Shown here: in pieces, positions 7,851-15,272 of the stretch
Position numbering within the stretch: the first letter of the stretch is position 1
How the letters are laid out: every line of letters starts with the position of its first letter
Assembly: GCA_025056095.1 (NCBI GenBank)
Contig: JANWVW010000006.1
Coordinates: forward strand, 1-33,594
DNA: 33,594 nt
Direction: 5' to 3'
Source: Bacteroidia bacterium
GTDB lineage: Bacteria; Bacteroidota; Bacteroidia; JANWVE01
Translations under genes and position numbers: made by a program
Notes under the pieces: generated by a model
The model's input: only the letters and a program-made list of their open reading frames with translations
Database searches by the model: none
Told to the model about the DNA's origin: nothing

Positions 7851-8969
7851 TCATTCGCACATGTTATTGATGGCATTCAGCGCCTCACTGTATCCTAGTT
7901 CTTGGGCTTTTTTAAGGTCATCACAAGCGCCCACATTGTTTTTAAGTGAAGCTCTAGCAATTCCTCGCCCAAAGTAAGCTTTTGGATTTTTGTTATCTAA
8001 CTCTATTGCTTTATCAAAATTTTGTATGGCTTCTTTGTGCTTATTCATAGCCGAAAGACATATACCAAGATGGATGTAAGCATCCACATATTTAGGATTC
8101 ATAGAAATTACCTTTTCAAAATCTACTGATGCAGCGTTATAGCTTTGTTCCATCATGAGCGCTAAGCCTCTGTGATAGTAACCGGCTATATCTGTGGGAG
8201 CAAGTTCTATTACTTTTGTAAAGTCGTCAATAGCGTTTTTGATAGATTTGAGCTTGAGTTGTATATTTCCTCTTTCTATGTAGTAACGAGTTTGTTTGGG
8301 GGCATGTAAAATAGCTTGGTCGTAGTCTTCTAGTGCGCCTTTCAAATCGTTGTTCTCAATTTTGAGTGCAGCTCTATCACGATAATTTTTAGCATAAAAT
8401 GGATCTATTTTGATAGCTTGATTAAAGTCTTGCATAGCGCCCTCTTTATCATTGAGGGCAATTTTGACCATAGCTCTATCTGCATAAAGTTTTGAATCAA
8501 GTGGTTCTAGTTCAATAGCTTTGTTGTAATCTGCAAGTGCTTCTTGGTATTTTTTATTTGCATAAGATAAGAAACCGCGCCAACTGTACGCTGCGGCGTC
8601 ATTGGGCGCTAGTTCAATAGCTTTGTTGTAATCTTGGGCTGCGCCTTCGAAATCTCGCATAGCATATTTTGCAAAAGCACGCCCGCCGTAAGCTTTGGCG
8701 TATGTTTTATCTAATTCCAGTGCTTTATTGTAGTCCTCAATCGCTCCTTTGTAATCTTGCAACATCATTTTGGTATTTGCACGGATACCATATATTTTAG
8801 GATTATTGGGTTCTATCTCTGCTGCTTTATTTAGATTTGCTAAGCAGCCATTGTAATCTCCAATGTTACGGCGCTTTTTAGCCATTTCTATATACTCTTC
8901 CGCAGTCTGAGCATATATAAAACAAAAGCCTACAAGCATTCCACAAAGTAATCCATACAACCTTGTCAT
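7851..8969 (-). CDS. Secreted tetratricopeptide-repeat protein
   Basis: 372 aa from the ATG at 8969; a TTG start 30 bases upstream is possible, but the promoter box at 8982-8975 overlaps that stretch, so ATG is preferred. Signal peptide MTRLYGLLCGMLVGFCFIYAQ. The rest is a near-continuous run of about ten 34-residue TPRs (for example YNKALELDKTYAKAYGGRAFAKYAMRDFEGAAQDYNKAIEL), a superhelical protein-binding scaffold. No enzymatic domain is seen. Predicted periplasmic or envelope location. Function is not assignable; such proteins often assemble envelope complexes. Divergent from the helix-hairpin-helix gene, with start codons 58 bases apart. Confidence 0.85.
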   Translation of the reverse strand: MTRLYGLLCGMLVGFCFIYAQTAEEYIEMAKKRRNIGDYNGCLANLNKAAEIEPNNPKIYGIRANTKMMLQDYKGAIEDYNKALELDKTYAKAYGGRAFAKYAMRDFEGAAQDYNKAIELAPNDAAAYSWRGFLSYANKKYQEALADYNKAIELEPLDSKLYADRAMVKIALNDKEGAMQDFNQAIKIDPFYAKNYRDRAALKIENNDLKGALEDYDQAILHAPKQTRYYIERGNIQLKLKSIKNAIDDFTKVIELAPTDIAGYYHRGLALMMEQSYNAASVDFEKVISMNPKYVDAYIHLGICLSAMNKHKEAIQNFDKAIELDNKNPKAYFGRGIARASLKNNVGACDDLKKAQELGYSEALNAINNMCE

Positions 8970-8974
8970 ATTAG

Positions 8975-8982
8975 CAAAAATA
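8975..8982 (-). promoter_or_regulatory. -7 box of the TPR gene
   Basis: TATTTTTG read on the minus strand, five bases before the ATG at 8969. A TTTG lies upstream (9000-8997) but at a short 14-base spacing, so only the -7 box is claimed. Confidence 0.5.
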
Positions 8983-9015
8983 ACAAGATTTTTACTCAAA
9001 TAAAAGAAAGAATTC

Positions 9016-9023
9016 TATATTTG
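9016..9023 (+). promoter_or_regulatory. -7 box of the helix-hairpin-helix gene
   Basis: TATATTTG ends four bases before the ATG at 9028. There is no good TTG element about 19 bases upstream. If real, it makes the mRNA leaderless. Confidence 0.45.
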
Positions 9024-9027
9024 AAGT

Positions 9028-9708
9028 ATGTCTTTTAAGCACTATTTTATATTTAGCAGGACAGAAAAAATAGGCATTTTTACAATTTTTATTTTGATAG
9101 TTCTTACTGTAAGTTTGCCAAGATTTATTTTTCTCAATAAAGAAAAAATACAAATTGACCAAGACAGCATTATTAAGTACCTTGCCAAGCAAGAAGCCCC
9201 CAAGCAAGAAGATAAATCTACTCTAAGCAATAATGATAACTTACTTTTTTCAGAACAAAGTACAAATTTGAGCGATAAAAAAAGTAACTTTGAAAAAATA
9301 AATTTGAATACTTGCGACTCTCTTCAATTGGTACAGATACGCGGAGTAGGCGAAAAAACTGCAAAAAAAATTTTACAGGTACGGCGTAAGATTAAAATCT
9401 TTCACAGCATTGGACAATTAGCTTGTATTGGTTTATATCCTGAAATTGTGCATCGTTTGCAGCAACACTGTTATGTGGAAAGTGATGCTTACAAGCAAGT
9501 TCAAAAAATAGAGTTAAATGAAGTAGAAGATAAATCTTTGTTCAGAATGCCAGGTTTTACGTATGATATAGCTAAATCTTTCATAAAGTATCGCAAATTT
9601 CTCAAAAAACAAGGTAAAAAAATTACTTCGTGGCAGGAGGTTCTACAAAATGTGGAAGGAATAGATGAACAATGGCTATCGTGCTGGCAAATATATTATC
9701 AAATATAA
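9028..9708 (+). CDS. Membrane-anchored ComEA-like helix-hairpin-helix protein
   Basis: 226 aa. A membrane segment (about 15-35) follows a short basic N-terminus. A polar linker (40-88) leads to a ComEA-type helix-hairpin-helix unit at 90-150 (INLNTCDSLQLVQIRGVGEKTAKKI). A second, more diverged unit lies at 160-222 (LNEVEDKSLFRMPGFTYDIAKSFIKY). ComEA proteins bind double-stranded DNA during natural transformation, so a DNA-uptake role is possible. The missing secretion signal cleavage and the diverged second unit leave other DNA-binding roles open. No other competence genes are nearby. There is no other ATG in the N-terminal part, so the start is secure. Confidence 0.75.
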   Translation: MSFKHYFIFSRTEKIGIFTIFILIVLTVSLPRFIFLNKEKIQIDQDSIIKYLAKQEAPKQEDKSTLSNNDNLLFSEQSTNLSDKKSNFEKINLNTCDSLQLVQIRGVGEKTAKKILQVRRKIKIFHSIGQLACIGLYPEIVHRLQQHCYVESDAYKQVQKIELNEVEDKSLFRMPGFTYDIAKSFIKYRKFLKKQGKKITSWQEVLQNVEGIDEQWLSCWQIYYQI

Positions 9709-9727
9709 CGATGGTAGCAGCTTACAC

Positions 9728-10390
9728 TTAACTCAAATGACCAAAAGTTTTTTCAACCGTGTTTTGGATTACCTGGCAAACTACTGATAGAGGAACATTC
9801 AAGTTATCTGCAATTTTTTGATATAAAACCTGAATGGGAATAGGGTTAGTATCACTTTCTAATAAGATTTGTGCAGGGTATTCTTTCCATACGGGCATAA
9901 AAACTTGTTTTATAAACCTGTTATCATCCAAAGCCATACCGAATGAAAGCATAGCACCTTTTTGTAATAAATCTTTGGCTAACGTATAGGACTTGTTAAA
10001 TCCATGAAAAATATAGGGCTTGTCCCACTTAACTTGGTTGAGAATAGATAAAACTTCGTAATAAGCTTTTACAGAGTGAATAATAACGGGTTTATCAAAC
10101 TTTTTAGCCATGTTTAATTGAGCTTTGAAGCGATAAATTTGAATTTGCCAATCTATGCCTTTTACTTTGTCTAGTCCTATTTCACCTATTGCAACACAGT
10201 GTTCATTTTGCCATTTAGGAACTAAGCAGGTTTGATAGTACTCTATTCTATCCTCGGGCAGCATTTGCCAAGGATGAAAACCTGCCGAAAAAAAAGATTG
10301 AGGTATTTCAGTTTCATCGCCAAAAAGGTTGTATATACTTATCTCATGAGGATGTTTCTGCAAAAAATGACAATGAGTATTGTAAAACAT
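9728..10390 (-). CDS. TatD-family metal-dependent hydrolase
   Basis: 220 aa from the ATG at 10390 (MFYNTHCHF), which resembles usual TatD starts; an in-frame ATG at 10405 also exists, but a -7 box lies between the two. TatD motifs occur in order: NTHCHF, GEIGLD, PVIIHSV, FHGF and LLESD, supplying the His/Asp/Glu metal ligands of the amidohydrolase TIM barrel. Somewhat shorter than typical TatD (about 255-265 aa). Members are DNases or deacylases; the true substrate is unknown. It converges with the helix-hairpin-helix gene and diverges from the symporter gene. Confidence 0.85.
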   Translation of the reverse strand: MFYNTHCHFLQKHPHEISIYNLFGDETEIPQSFFSAGFHPWQMLPEDRIEYYQTCLVPKWQNEHCVAIGEIGLDKVKGIDWQIQIYRFKAQLNMAKKFDKPVIIHSVKAYYEVLSILNQVKWDKPYIFHGFNKSYTLAKDLLQKGAMLSFGMALDDNRFIKQVFMPVWKEYPAQILLESDTNPIPIQVLYQKIADNLNVPLSVVCQVIQNTVEKTFGHLS

Positions 10391-10393
10391 AGA

Positions 10394-10401
10394 CAAATGT
10401 A
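10394..10401 (-). promoter_or_regulatory. -7 box of the TatD-family gene
   Basis: TACATTTG on the minus strand, three bases before the ATG at 10390. No clear upstream TTG. Its position argues for the 10390 start over 10405. Confidence 0.45.
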
Positions 10402-10421
10402 GCATTTTAGAAATAATCTTT

Positions 10422-10429
10422 TACCTTTG
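10422..10429 (+). promoter_or_regulatory. -7 box of the symporter gene
   Basis: TACCTTTG, six bases before the ATG at 10436. The TTG inside it could be read as an in-frame start but is more likely part of the promoter. The upstream -33 element is weak. Confidence 0.5.
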
Positions 10430-10435
10430 CTTGTT

Positions 10436-11668
10436 ATGCGAAAACCGAAACTAACCACACAGATATTTTTAGGAATGATATTAGGAATAATAGTGGGCTA
10501 CCTATATCGGGAATTTTATCCTGAAAAAGCAGACTATCAAATTTTTGTAGATCGGGTTAAAATTTTAAGTGATATTTTTTTGCGGTTGATTAAGATGATT
10601 ATTGCGCCGTTAGTATTCTCAACTTTGGTTGTAGGTATAGCAAAATTGGGAGATTTCAAGACCGTAGGTAGAATTGGGCTAAAAACGATTATATACTTTC
10701 AGATTGCTACTATTTTAGCACTAAGTTTAGGTTTAGTGTTAGTAAATGTAGCGCAGCCTGGCTATTTAATGCATATAGAGTTACCTTCCAAAGGTTCGGA
10801 AGTAGAAATAGCGGCTAAAAAAACAACGTTATCCCATTTTATTACTCATATTTTTCCTAAAAGTGTAGTTGAGTCTATGGCAAATAATGAAATTTTACCT
10901 ATCGTAGTTTTTTCTTTATTTTTTGGGATAGCTACGGCAAGCATCGGAGAAACAGGACAAATTATCATTAAGTTTATGGATGCCGTAGCTCAAGTAATGT
11001 TCAAAATTACACACTATGTCATGCAGTTTGCGCCGTTTGGTGTATTTGGGGCAATTAGTGCAGTAGTTTGTGCGCAAGGTATAGGAATTTTGAAAGGGTA
11101 TCTCTACCTTATTTTATGCTTTTTTGCAGGTCTGTTAATTTTTATATTCATTATTTTACAAATTATCTGTTGGATAGCTAAAATACCTTTTTGGAGGCTT
11201 ATTCAGCATGTCAAAGAACCTATTTTATTAGCGTTCAGTACAGCTAGTTCTGAAGCTGCTTTTCCTAAAACAGTAGAGGGATTAGAAAGATTTGGATGTA
11301 GTTCTCGGATTGTTACCTTTGTTTTGCCCTTAGGGTACTCATTTAACTTAGATGGCTCTATCATGTATATGACCTTTGCCACTGTATTTATTGCTCAGGC
11401 ATATAACATACATTTGACTATTGCCCAGCAGATTACCATGATGCTGACTTTATTGATTACTAGTAAAGGCATGGCGGGGGTTCCACGGGCGTCCTTAGTT
11501 GTTATTGCAGGTACCTGTGCTATGTTTGGTATTCCTGTGGAAGGATTACTGATTTTATTAGGTGTAGATCAAGTACTAGATATGGGCAGAAGCGCCACAA
11601 ACGTAATAGGAAACGCTGTGGCTACGGCAGTAGTATCCAAATGGGAAAAAGAATTGATTAGTCAGTGA
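10436..11668 (+). CDS. Dicarboxylate/amino acid:cation symporter (DAACS, SLC1 family)
   Basis: 410 aa, typical length. Multi-spanning inner-membrane carrier for glutamate, aspartate or C4-dicarboxylates driven by Na+ or H+. Family hallmarks: the serine-rich re-entrant loop (STASSEAAFPKTVEGLE), NLDGS in TM7 (NMDGT in archetypes, part of the cation site), the second hairpin SKGMAGVPRASLVVIAGT, and DQVLDMGRSATNVIGNAVA in TM8, where the Asp and Arg contact substrate. The Arg in DMGRSATN favours acidic substrates. No regulatory or metabolic neighbours identify the substrate. Convergent with kbl, with 12 bases between the two coding regions. Confidence 0.92.
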   Translation: MRKPKLTTQIFLGMILGIIVGYLYREFYPEKADYQIFVDRVKILSDIFLRLIKMIIAPLVFSTLVVGIAKLGDFKTVGRIGLKTIIYFQIATILALSLGLVLVNVAQPGYLMHIELPSKGSEVEIAAKKTTLSHFITHIFPKSVVESMANNEILPIVVFSLFFGIATASIGETGQIIIKFMDAVAQVMFKITHYVMQFAPFGVFGAISAVVCAQGIGILKGYLYLILCFFAGLLIFIFIILQIICWIAKIPFWRLIQHVKEPILLAFSTASSEAAFPKTVEGLERFGCSSRIVTFVLPLGYSFNLDGSIMYMTFATVFIAQAYNIHLTIAQQITMMLTLLITSKGMAGVPRASLVVIAGTCAMFGIPVEGLLILLGVDQVLDMGRSATNVIGNAVATAVVSKWEKELISQ

Positions 11669-11680
11669 GAGTTAGGCTTT

Positions 11681-12880
11681 TTAGGTAGCTTGTTTAAGCA
11701 CGCCGAGTTCTCTGCCCACTTCTGTAAACGCTTGTATAGCTCTGTCTAAATGATGTTGTTCATGTGCGGCGGATATTTGTACGCGTATACGGGCTTGTCC
11801 TTGTGGTACAACAGGATAATAGAAACCTATCACATAAATTCCTTTTTCAAGCAGCTTATCTGCAAAAACTTGGCTTAATTTAGCGTCGTAGAGCATGATA
11901 GGTACAATAGGATGTGTGCCTGGTTTGATGTCAAATCCTGCAGCAGTCATTTTTTCACGGAAGTATTTTGTGTTTCTTTCTAGTTTATCTCTCAATTCTG
12001 TGGTTGAAGAGAGTAGGTCAAAAACGGCAATACTTGCACCTACGATTGAAGGGGCTAAGGTATTTGAGAACAAGTAAGGTCTAGAACGCTGTCTAAGAAT
12101 GTCTATAATTTCTTTTCTTCCCGTAGTAAAGCCTCCTGATGCGCCGCCGAGTGCCTTACCTAGTGTACCTGTAATAATGTCCACTCTGCCCATTACATTG
12201 CGATATTCAATCGTACCTCTACCTGTTTTGCCTATGACGCCTGTGGCGTGGCATTCATCTACCATGACCAAAGCTTTGTATTTATCCGCTAAATCACAAA
12301 TTTTATCTAATTGTGCAATCGTTCCATCCATAGAAAATACACCATCGGTTACTATGATTCGGTGTCTTTTATGTTGAGTTTTTTTGAGTATTTCTTCCAA
12401 CTCTTGCATGTTATCGTGGGCGTATCTATGGCGTTCTGCTTTACACAATCTAATTCCGTCAATGATAGAGGCATGGTTTAAGGCATCAGAGATAATTGCA
12501 TCCTCTTCGTTGAATAAAGGTTCAAACACGCCTCCGTTAGCATCAAAAGCAGCAGCGTACAAAATGGTATCCTCTGTACCTAAAAATTCGGCAATTTTTC
12601 TTTCCAAAACTTTATGAATGTCTTGTGTACCGCAAATAAATCGTACGCTGCTCATGCCGAAGCCATGTGTGTCAATAGCTTTTTTAGCTGCTTCTATCAC
12701 TAACGGGTGAGAAGACAAGCCTAAGTAGTTGTTGGCACAAAAGTTAATTACCTTTGCACCTGTATCCAAAGTAATTTCTGCACCTTGTGCTGATGTGATG
12801 ATACGTTCTTTTTTGTACAGCCCTGCATTTTTAAGGCTTTCAATTTCTTGTTCTAATATAGGTTTTAAGGTTTCGTACAT
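11681..12880 (-). CDS. kbl: Glycine C-acetyltransferase (2-amino-3-ketobutyrate CoA ligase)
   Basis: 399 aa. PLP-dependent alpha-oxoamine synthase that splits 2-amino-3-ketobutyrate with CoA into glycine and acetyl-CoA, the second step of threonine breakdown. It matches E. coli Kbl closely from memory: KERIITSAQ, VINFCANNYLGLSSHP, HGFGMSSVRFICGTQDIHK, SDALNHASIIDGIRLCKA. PLP lysine is K242 in GTLGKALGGASGG; D208 and H211 lie in VDECHATG. These blocks separate it from serine palmitoyltransferase and BioF. The partner threonine dehydrogenase gene (tdh) is not in the window. A -7 box lies 17 bases upstream of the ATG at 12880. Confidence 0.94.
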   Translation of the reverse strand: MYETLKPILEQEIESLKNAGLYKKERIITSAQGAEITLDTGAKVINFCANNYLGLSSHPLVIEAAKKAIDTHGFGMSSVRFICGTQDIHKVLERKIAEFLGTEDTILYAAAFDANGGVFEPLFNEEDAIISDALNHASIIDGIRLCKAERHRYAHDNMQELEEILKKTQHKRHRIIVTDGVFSMDGTIAQLDKICDLADKYKALVMVDECHATGVIGKTGRGTIEYRNVMGRVDIITGTLGKALGGASGGFTTGRKEIIDILRQRSRPYLFSNTLAPSIVGASIAVFDLLSSTTELRDKLERNTKYFREKMTAAGFDIKPGTHPIVPIMLYDAKLSQVFADKLLEKGIYVIGFYYPVVPQGQARIRVQISAAHEQHHLDRAIQAFTEVGRELGVLKQAT

Positions 12881-12897
12881 AGCTTGTGGAATAATGA

Positions 12898-12905
12898 CAA
12901 ATTTA
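12898..12905 (-). promoter_or_regulatory. -7 box of kbl
   Basis: TAAATTTG on the minus strand (12905-12898). It predicts a leader of about 12-15 bases. No upstream TTTG at ideal distance. Confidence 0.5.
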
Positions 12906-12947
12906 AGTAAAAAATGTTTTCAATGTAAAGACAGCAGTTAAATATCA

Positions 12948-12979
12948 TTTGGATTTTTTGATATAGTGTTATATCTTTG
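12948..12979 (+). promoter_or_regulatory. tRNA-Arg promoter
   Basis: TTTG at 12948-12951, a 20-base spacer and TATCTTTG at 12972-12979, 11 bases before the mature tRNA 5' end. Confidence 0.7.
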
Positions 12980-12990
12980 CCGAAAATTTT

Positions 12991-13064
12991 GCACCCATAG
13001 CTCAACTGGATAGAGCAACTGCCTTCTAAGCAGTCGGTTACAGGTTCGAGTCCTGTTGGGTGTA
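12991..13064 (+). tRNA. tRNA-Arg (anticodon UCU)
   Basis: 74 bases without encoded CCA. Acceptor GCACCCA pairs with TGGGTGT (first pair G-T wobble), with discriminator A. D arm is CTC...GAG, anticodon stem ACTGC/GCAGT with loop CTTCTAA (anticodon TCT, reads AGA/AGG), and T arm ACAGG-TTCGAGT-CCTGT. The variable loop is five bases. Confidence 0.95.
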
Positions 13065-13086
13065 CAGGTTAGCAGTTTTCAGTCGT

Positions 13087-13126
13087 GCTTTTTAATCTTT
13101 GAGGTTAAAAAGCCATTTTATTTTTT
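13087..13126 (+). terminator. Intrinsic terminator of tRNA-Arg
   Basis: 11-bp stem GCTTTTTAATC / GGTTAAAAAGC (one T-G pair, 5-base loop) followed by ATTTTATTTTTT. It begins 23 bases after the tRNA. Confidence 0.75.
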
Positions 13127-13181
13127 GTAGGGGATTTTTACAGAAGTAGTAACTTTTTATTGACTTATTTTAAGAAAATAA

Positions 13182-13542
13182 TTTTTTGGGCGTGCCCCTT
13201 GCTGCGCAAGGGTCGGGGCATTCCGCACTGCGCTTCGCTTCGGTACTTCGCTGCGCTTCGTACTGCCCTGACGGGCATGCTTCATGCCCCTCACGCAATT
13301 GACCTGTGCAGTTATGTCTTTACCTTGTTTAAGCTTGAAGTACAAGTACTTACAAGCTAAAACTTTGCATAAGAAACAGAGAAACGATGGTTTCAGAGAT
13401 CCTTTGCGTGAGGCATGCGAAGGGTGGGCGTTAGCCCAGTGCGGAGCGAAGCGAAGCACCGAAGCGTTAGCGTAGCCCGAAGCACGCCGACCTTGCCCAC
13501 ACCAGCGCAAGCGAAGTGTGGGCAAGGACACGCCCAAAAAAA
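13182..13542 (-). repeat. Complete 361-bp MITE-like palindromic element (copy C), reverse of copy B
   Basis: Bounded by TTTTTTGGGCGTGCC (left) and GGACACGCCCAAAAAAA (right, one mismatch in the inverted repeat). Its reverse complement follows copy B module by module: end, 12-bp stem (13491-13502 with 13516-13527), ACGCTTCGGTGC module, inner inverted pair (13283-13297 and 13404-13417), conserved AT-rich core with the AGCTTG...CAAGCT hairpin, then the CCTTGCTGCGCAAGGG end hairpin. Several open frames cross it but none is a believable gene. It ends 12 bases before the promoter of the cobalamin riboswitch transcript. Confidence 0.88.
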
Positions 13543-13553
13543 TATCAATAAAC

Positions 13554-13582
13554 TTGATTATTACAAATATTTTTTATCTTTG
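13554..13582 (+). promoter_or_regulatory. Promoter of the cobalamin riboswitch transcript
   Basis: TTG at 13554-13556, an 18-base spacer and TATCTTTG at 13575-13582. The predicted start near 13586 lies just before the riboswitch P1 stem. Confidence 0.65.
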
Positions 13583-13594
13583 CACTGCTGTTGC

Positions 13595-13743
13595 CCTGTA
13601 TTACTCATGGAAGTAGGTGAAATTCCTACACTGTCGCGCAACTGTGATGAACGTAAAAGCTTTACACATTATGCCATTGTGCTTACCCCAAGCATGAGAA
13701 GGCGTGTAAAGTAGTTCTCAGTCAGGATACTTGGTAATACAGG
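13595..13743 (+). promoter_or_regulatory. Cobalamin (B12) riboswitch aptamer
   Basis: Closing stem P1 is a perfect 10 bp: CCTGTATTAC (13595-13604) with GTAATACAGG (13734-13743). Within it are the conserved cobalamin aptamer blocks GGAAGTAGGTGAAATTCC (13609-13626), CGCGCAACTGTGA, AAGCATGAGAAGGCG, and the B12 box AGTCAGGATACTTGG (13720-13734). All key segments occur in canonical order. It controls the next gene, whose ATG is 154 bases downstream. Family riboswitches switch expression off when B12 is plentiful. Confidence 0.93.
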
Positions 13744-13745
13744 TT

Positions 13746-13781
13746 AGTACGCTCTGCTTCGCGGTCTAAGCAAGAGGTACT
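13746..13781 (+). promoter_or_regulatory. Candidate expression-platform hairpin of the B12 riboswitch
   Basis: Begins two bases after the aptamer: AGTAC-g-CTCT-GCTT pairs with AAGC-a-AGAG-GTACT, 13 pairs with two single-base bulges. No T-run follows, so it is not a standard terminator. It may be part of a translational or Rho-linked switch; the mechanism is unknown. Confidence 0.45.
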
Positions 13782-13897
13782 GTAACGCAAGAAAAAGGCG
13801 TAGCTTGGCTTTAAAGAACGCTCTACTTACGTTATTGTAGCTTTTGGCTTACAGCAAGAGCGCGTACAACAGCATAATGCTGGTAAAGAAACAAACT

Positions 13898-15151
13898 ATG
13901 AAAACAATATCCTATCTATTGGGGGTACTCGCCATAGGGCTTGTAGTACCTGTGCTCAAGGCACAAACTGTTTTACAGCACATATACGTGCTCAACGAAG
14001 GTGCTTACGGCAAAGGCAACGGAAGCTTGACTAAAACAAACTATCCTACTTACAGTGCAAGCACAACACCTGTACATAATCCTAGCTATTTTGGAACAAC
14101 CTTGTACCTAGCAAACAATAAATTGTACGCAGCTTATGATACGGTAGTCTATACGGTCAATCCTGCTACTATGCAAAAAATTGATAGCATTTTCATTGAA
14201 GGAGTAAGAGTAGCCAAAGTGAAAGACAGCATTTTATACGTAACTCGTGATACTCCACCTTATTTTCAAGCTTACAGTCTAAATACAAAAATGTTGAAGT
14301 GGAGTACTGTGGGCTTAAAAGGTGCTTCGGAAGGATTTGCTTTTATGCCAGGAAACAGAGCAGCAGTATGCGTCAATGGATTTGGATTAGAGGATACTTT
14401 GGCTATTATCAATCTCTCTAACGGTACTATTATGCAACAGTACGCCACAGCACTTAATCCCCAAGATGTGTATTTTCATGGTACGAAGCTGTATGTCTTT
14501 TGTACTACTAACTTCACTAACTCCGCTATCACAACTATTGACATAATGACTTCTACTATTACAACGGTTACAACAGGCTTGATTTCCTACGGCGGTATGA
14601 CCGTAGATACTACTTTGCAACGAATGTATTTTATAGCTACAAATGGAAGTTTCACAACTCCTAAATACTGGGTAAAACGCTTTGACTTAATACCTCAAAC
14701 TCTTGTTGCAGGTAATGTAATTGACACTGTATATACAGATGCCCTCTACTCCATTTGCTACGACCATGTTAATAACCAATTTTTCTGCGGGATAACTGAC
14801 TACTTCAGCTTCGGCAAAGTAAATAGATATGACCAGTTCGGTAACTTACAGGATTTCTTTACTACAGGCGTCGCACCAAGAAGCATTGTATTACAACACG
14901 GTATTGGAACTGACATAACAGAAAACAAATTTGACAGTAATCCTATATTTATCTATCCTAATCCTGCTCAAAGTTATGTATGGGTGGAAGCTTCTTCAAC
15001 TGTGATAGCAGAATTATTTGATGTTCTTGGACAAAGAGTGAATACTTTTCTGATAAACAAAGGTACACAAATGGTGGATATTAGCAACTTACCTTCGGGA
15101 ATGTACTACTTAAGGACTGAAAATAGCATAACAAAACTGGTTAAAAATTAA
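13898..15151 (+). CDS. BtuG-like secreted beta-propeller protein with T9SS type A sorting domain
   Basis: 417 aa from the ATG at 13898, chosen because a signal peptide starts there (MKTISYLLGVLAIGLVVPVLKAQ); an earlier ATG (13877) and TTG (13844) are in frame. The body starts HIYVLNEGAYGKGNGSLTKTNY, the opening typical of DUF5074/YncE-like propellers, and continues with repeated blades (LYLANNKLYAAYDTVVYTVNPATMQKID, then NGFGLEDTLAIINLSNGTI). This fold includes BtuG, the Bacteroides surface lipoprotein that captures cobalamin for BtuB. There is no lipobox. The C-terminal ~80 residues are a type A sorting domain (FIYPNPAQSYVWVE, ELFDVLGQRV, LPSGMYYLRTE). The upstream B12 riboswitch supports a cobalamin role. 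No btuB follows. BtuG homology is inferred from fold signature and context. Confidence 0.82.
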   Translation: MKTISYLLGVLAIGLVVPVLKAQTVLQHIYVLNEGAYGKGNGSLTKTNYPTYSASTTPVHNPSYFGTTLYLANNKLYAAYDTVVYTVNPATMQKIDSIFIEGVRVAKVKDSILYVTRDTPPYFQAYSLNTKMLKWSTVGLKGASEGFAFMPGNRAAVCVNGFGLEDTLAIINLSNGTIMQQYATALNPQDVYFHGTKLYVFCTTNFTNSAITTIDIMTSTITTVTTGLISYGGMTVDTTLQRMYFIATNGSFTTPKYWVKRFDLIPQTLVAGNVIDTVYTDALYSICYDHVNNQFFCGITDYFSFGKVNRYDQFGNLQDFFTTGVAPRSIVLQHGIGTDITENKFDSNPIFIYPNPAQSYVWVEASSTVIAELFDVLGQRVNTFLINKGTQMVDISNLPSGMYYLRTENSITKLVKN

Positions 15152-15220
15152 AAAAAGCCCTTGAAAGTGCTGCAATACAAGCAGGGCGTGTGAAATTTAA
15201 GTTTGAGCTGGTCAAATAAA

Positions 15221-15258
15221 GTTTTGGGCGACCTGCGAAGCAGGTCGCCCAACAAAAT
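15221..15258. terminator. Strong bidirectional hairpin between convergent genes
   Basis: TTGGGCGACCTGC / GCAGGTCGCCCAA, 13 bp with a GAA loop, between the BtuG-like gene and dnaK stops. It is flanked by TTTT and AAAA tracts and lacks a long T-run in either direction. The ends TTTTGGGCG and CGCCCAACAAAA resemble the tips of the dispersed element at 7435 and 13182. Confidence 0.65.
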
Positions 15259-15272
15259 TTTCTGAATGAAGA

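Noticed and set aside
11681-12880. Serine palmitoyltransferase or BioF instead of Kbl
   Set aside because: Family-wide wording of the sequence (KERIITSAQ, SVRFICGTQDIHK, SDALNHASIIDGIRLCKA, GTLGKALGGASGG) matches Kbl specifically, and no sphingolipid or biotin genes are nearby.
13065-13181. Possible small RNA between tRNA-Arg and the repeat element
   Set aside because: Only the tRNA terminator hairpin is visible; no promoter box or further structure.
13157-13714. Open frames on both strands across the repeat elements (also near 7344-7799), encoding Arg/Ser/Ala-rich peptides such as MRRVGVSPVRSEA
   Set aside because: They only reflect the GC-rich palindromic modules, occur in several frames at once, lack promoters or start signals, and one overlaps the riboswitch. 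Not genes.
13844-13897. TTG start for the BtuG-like protein
   Set aside because: The resulting N-terminus would precede the signal peptide with 18 polar residues; the ATG at 13898 gives a normal signal peptide.
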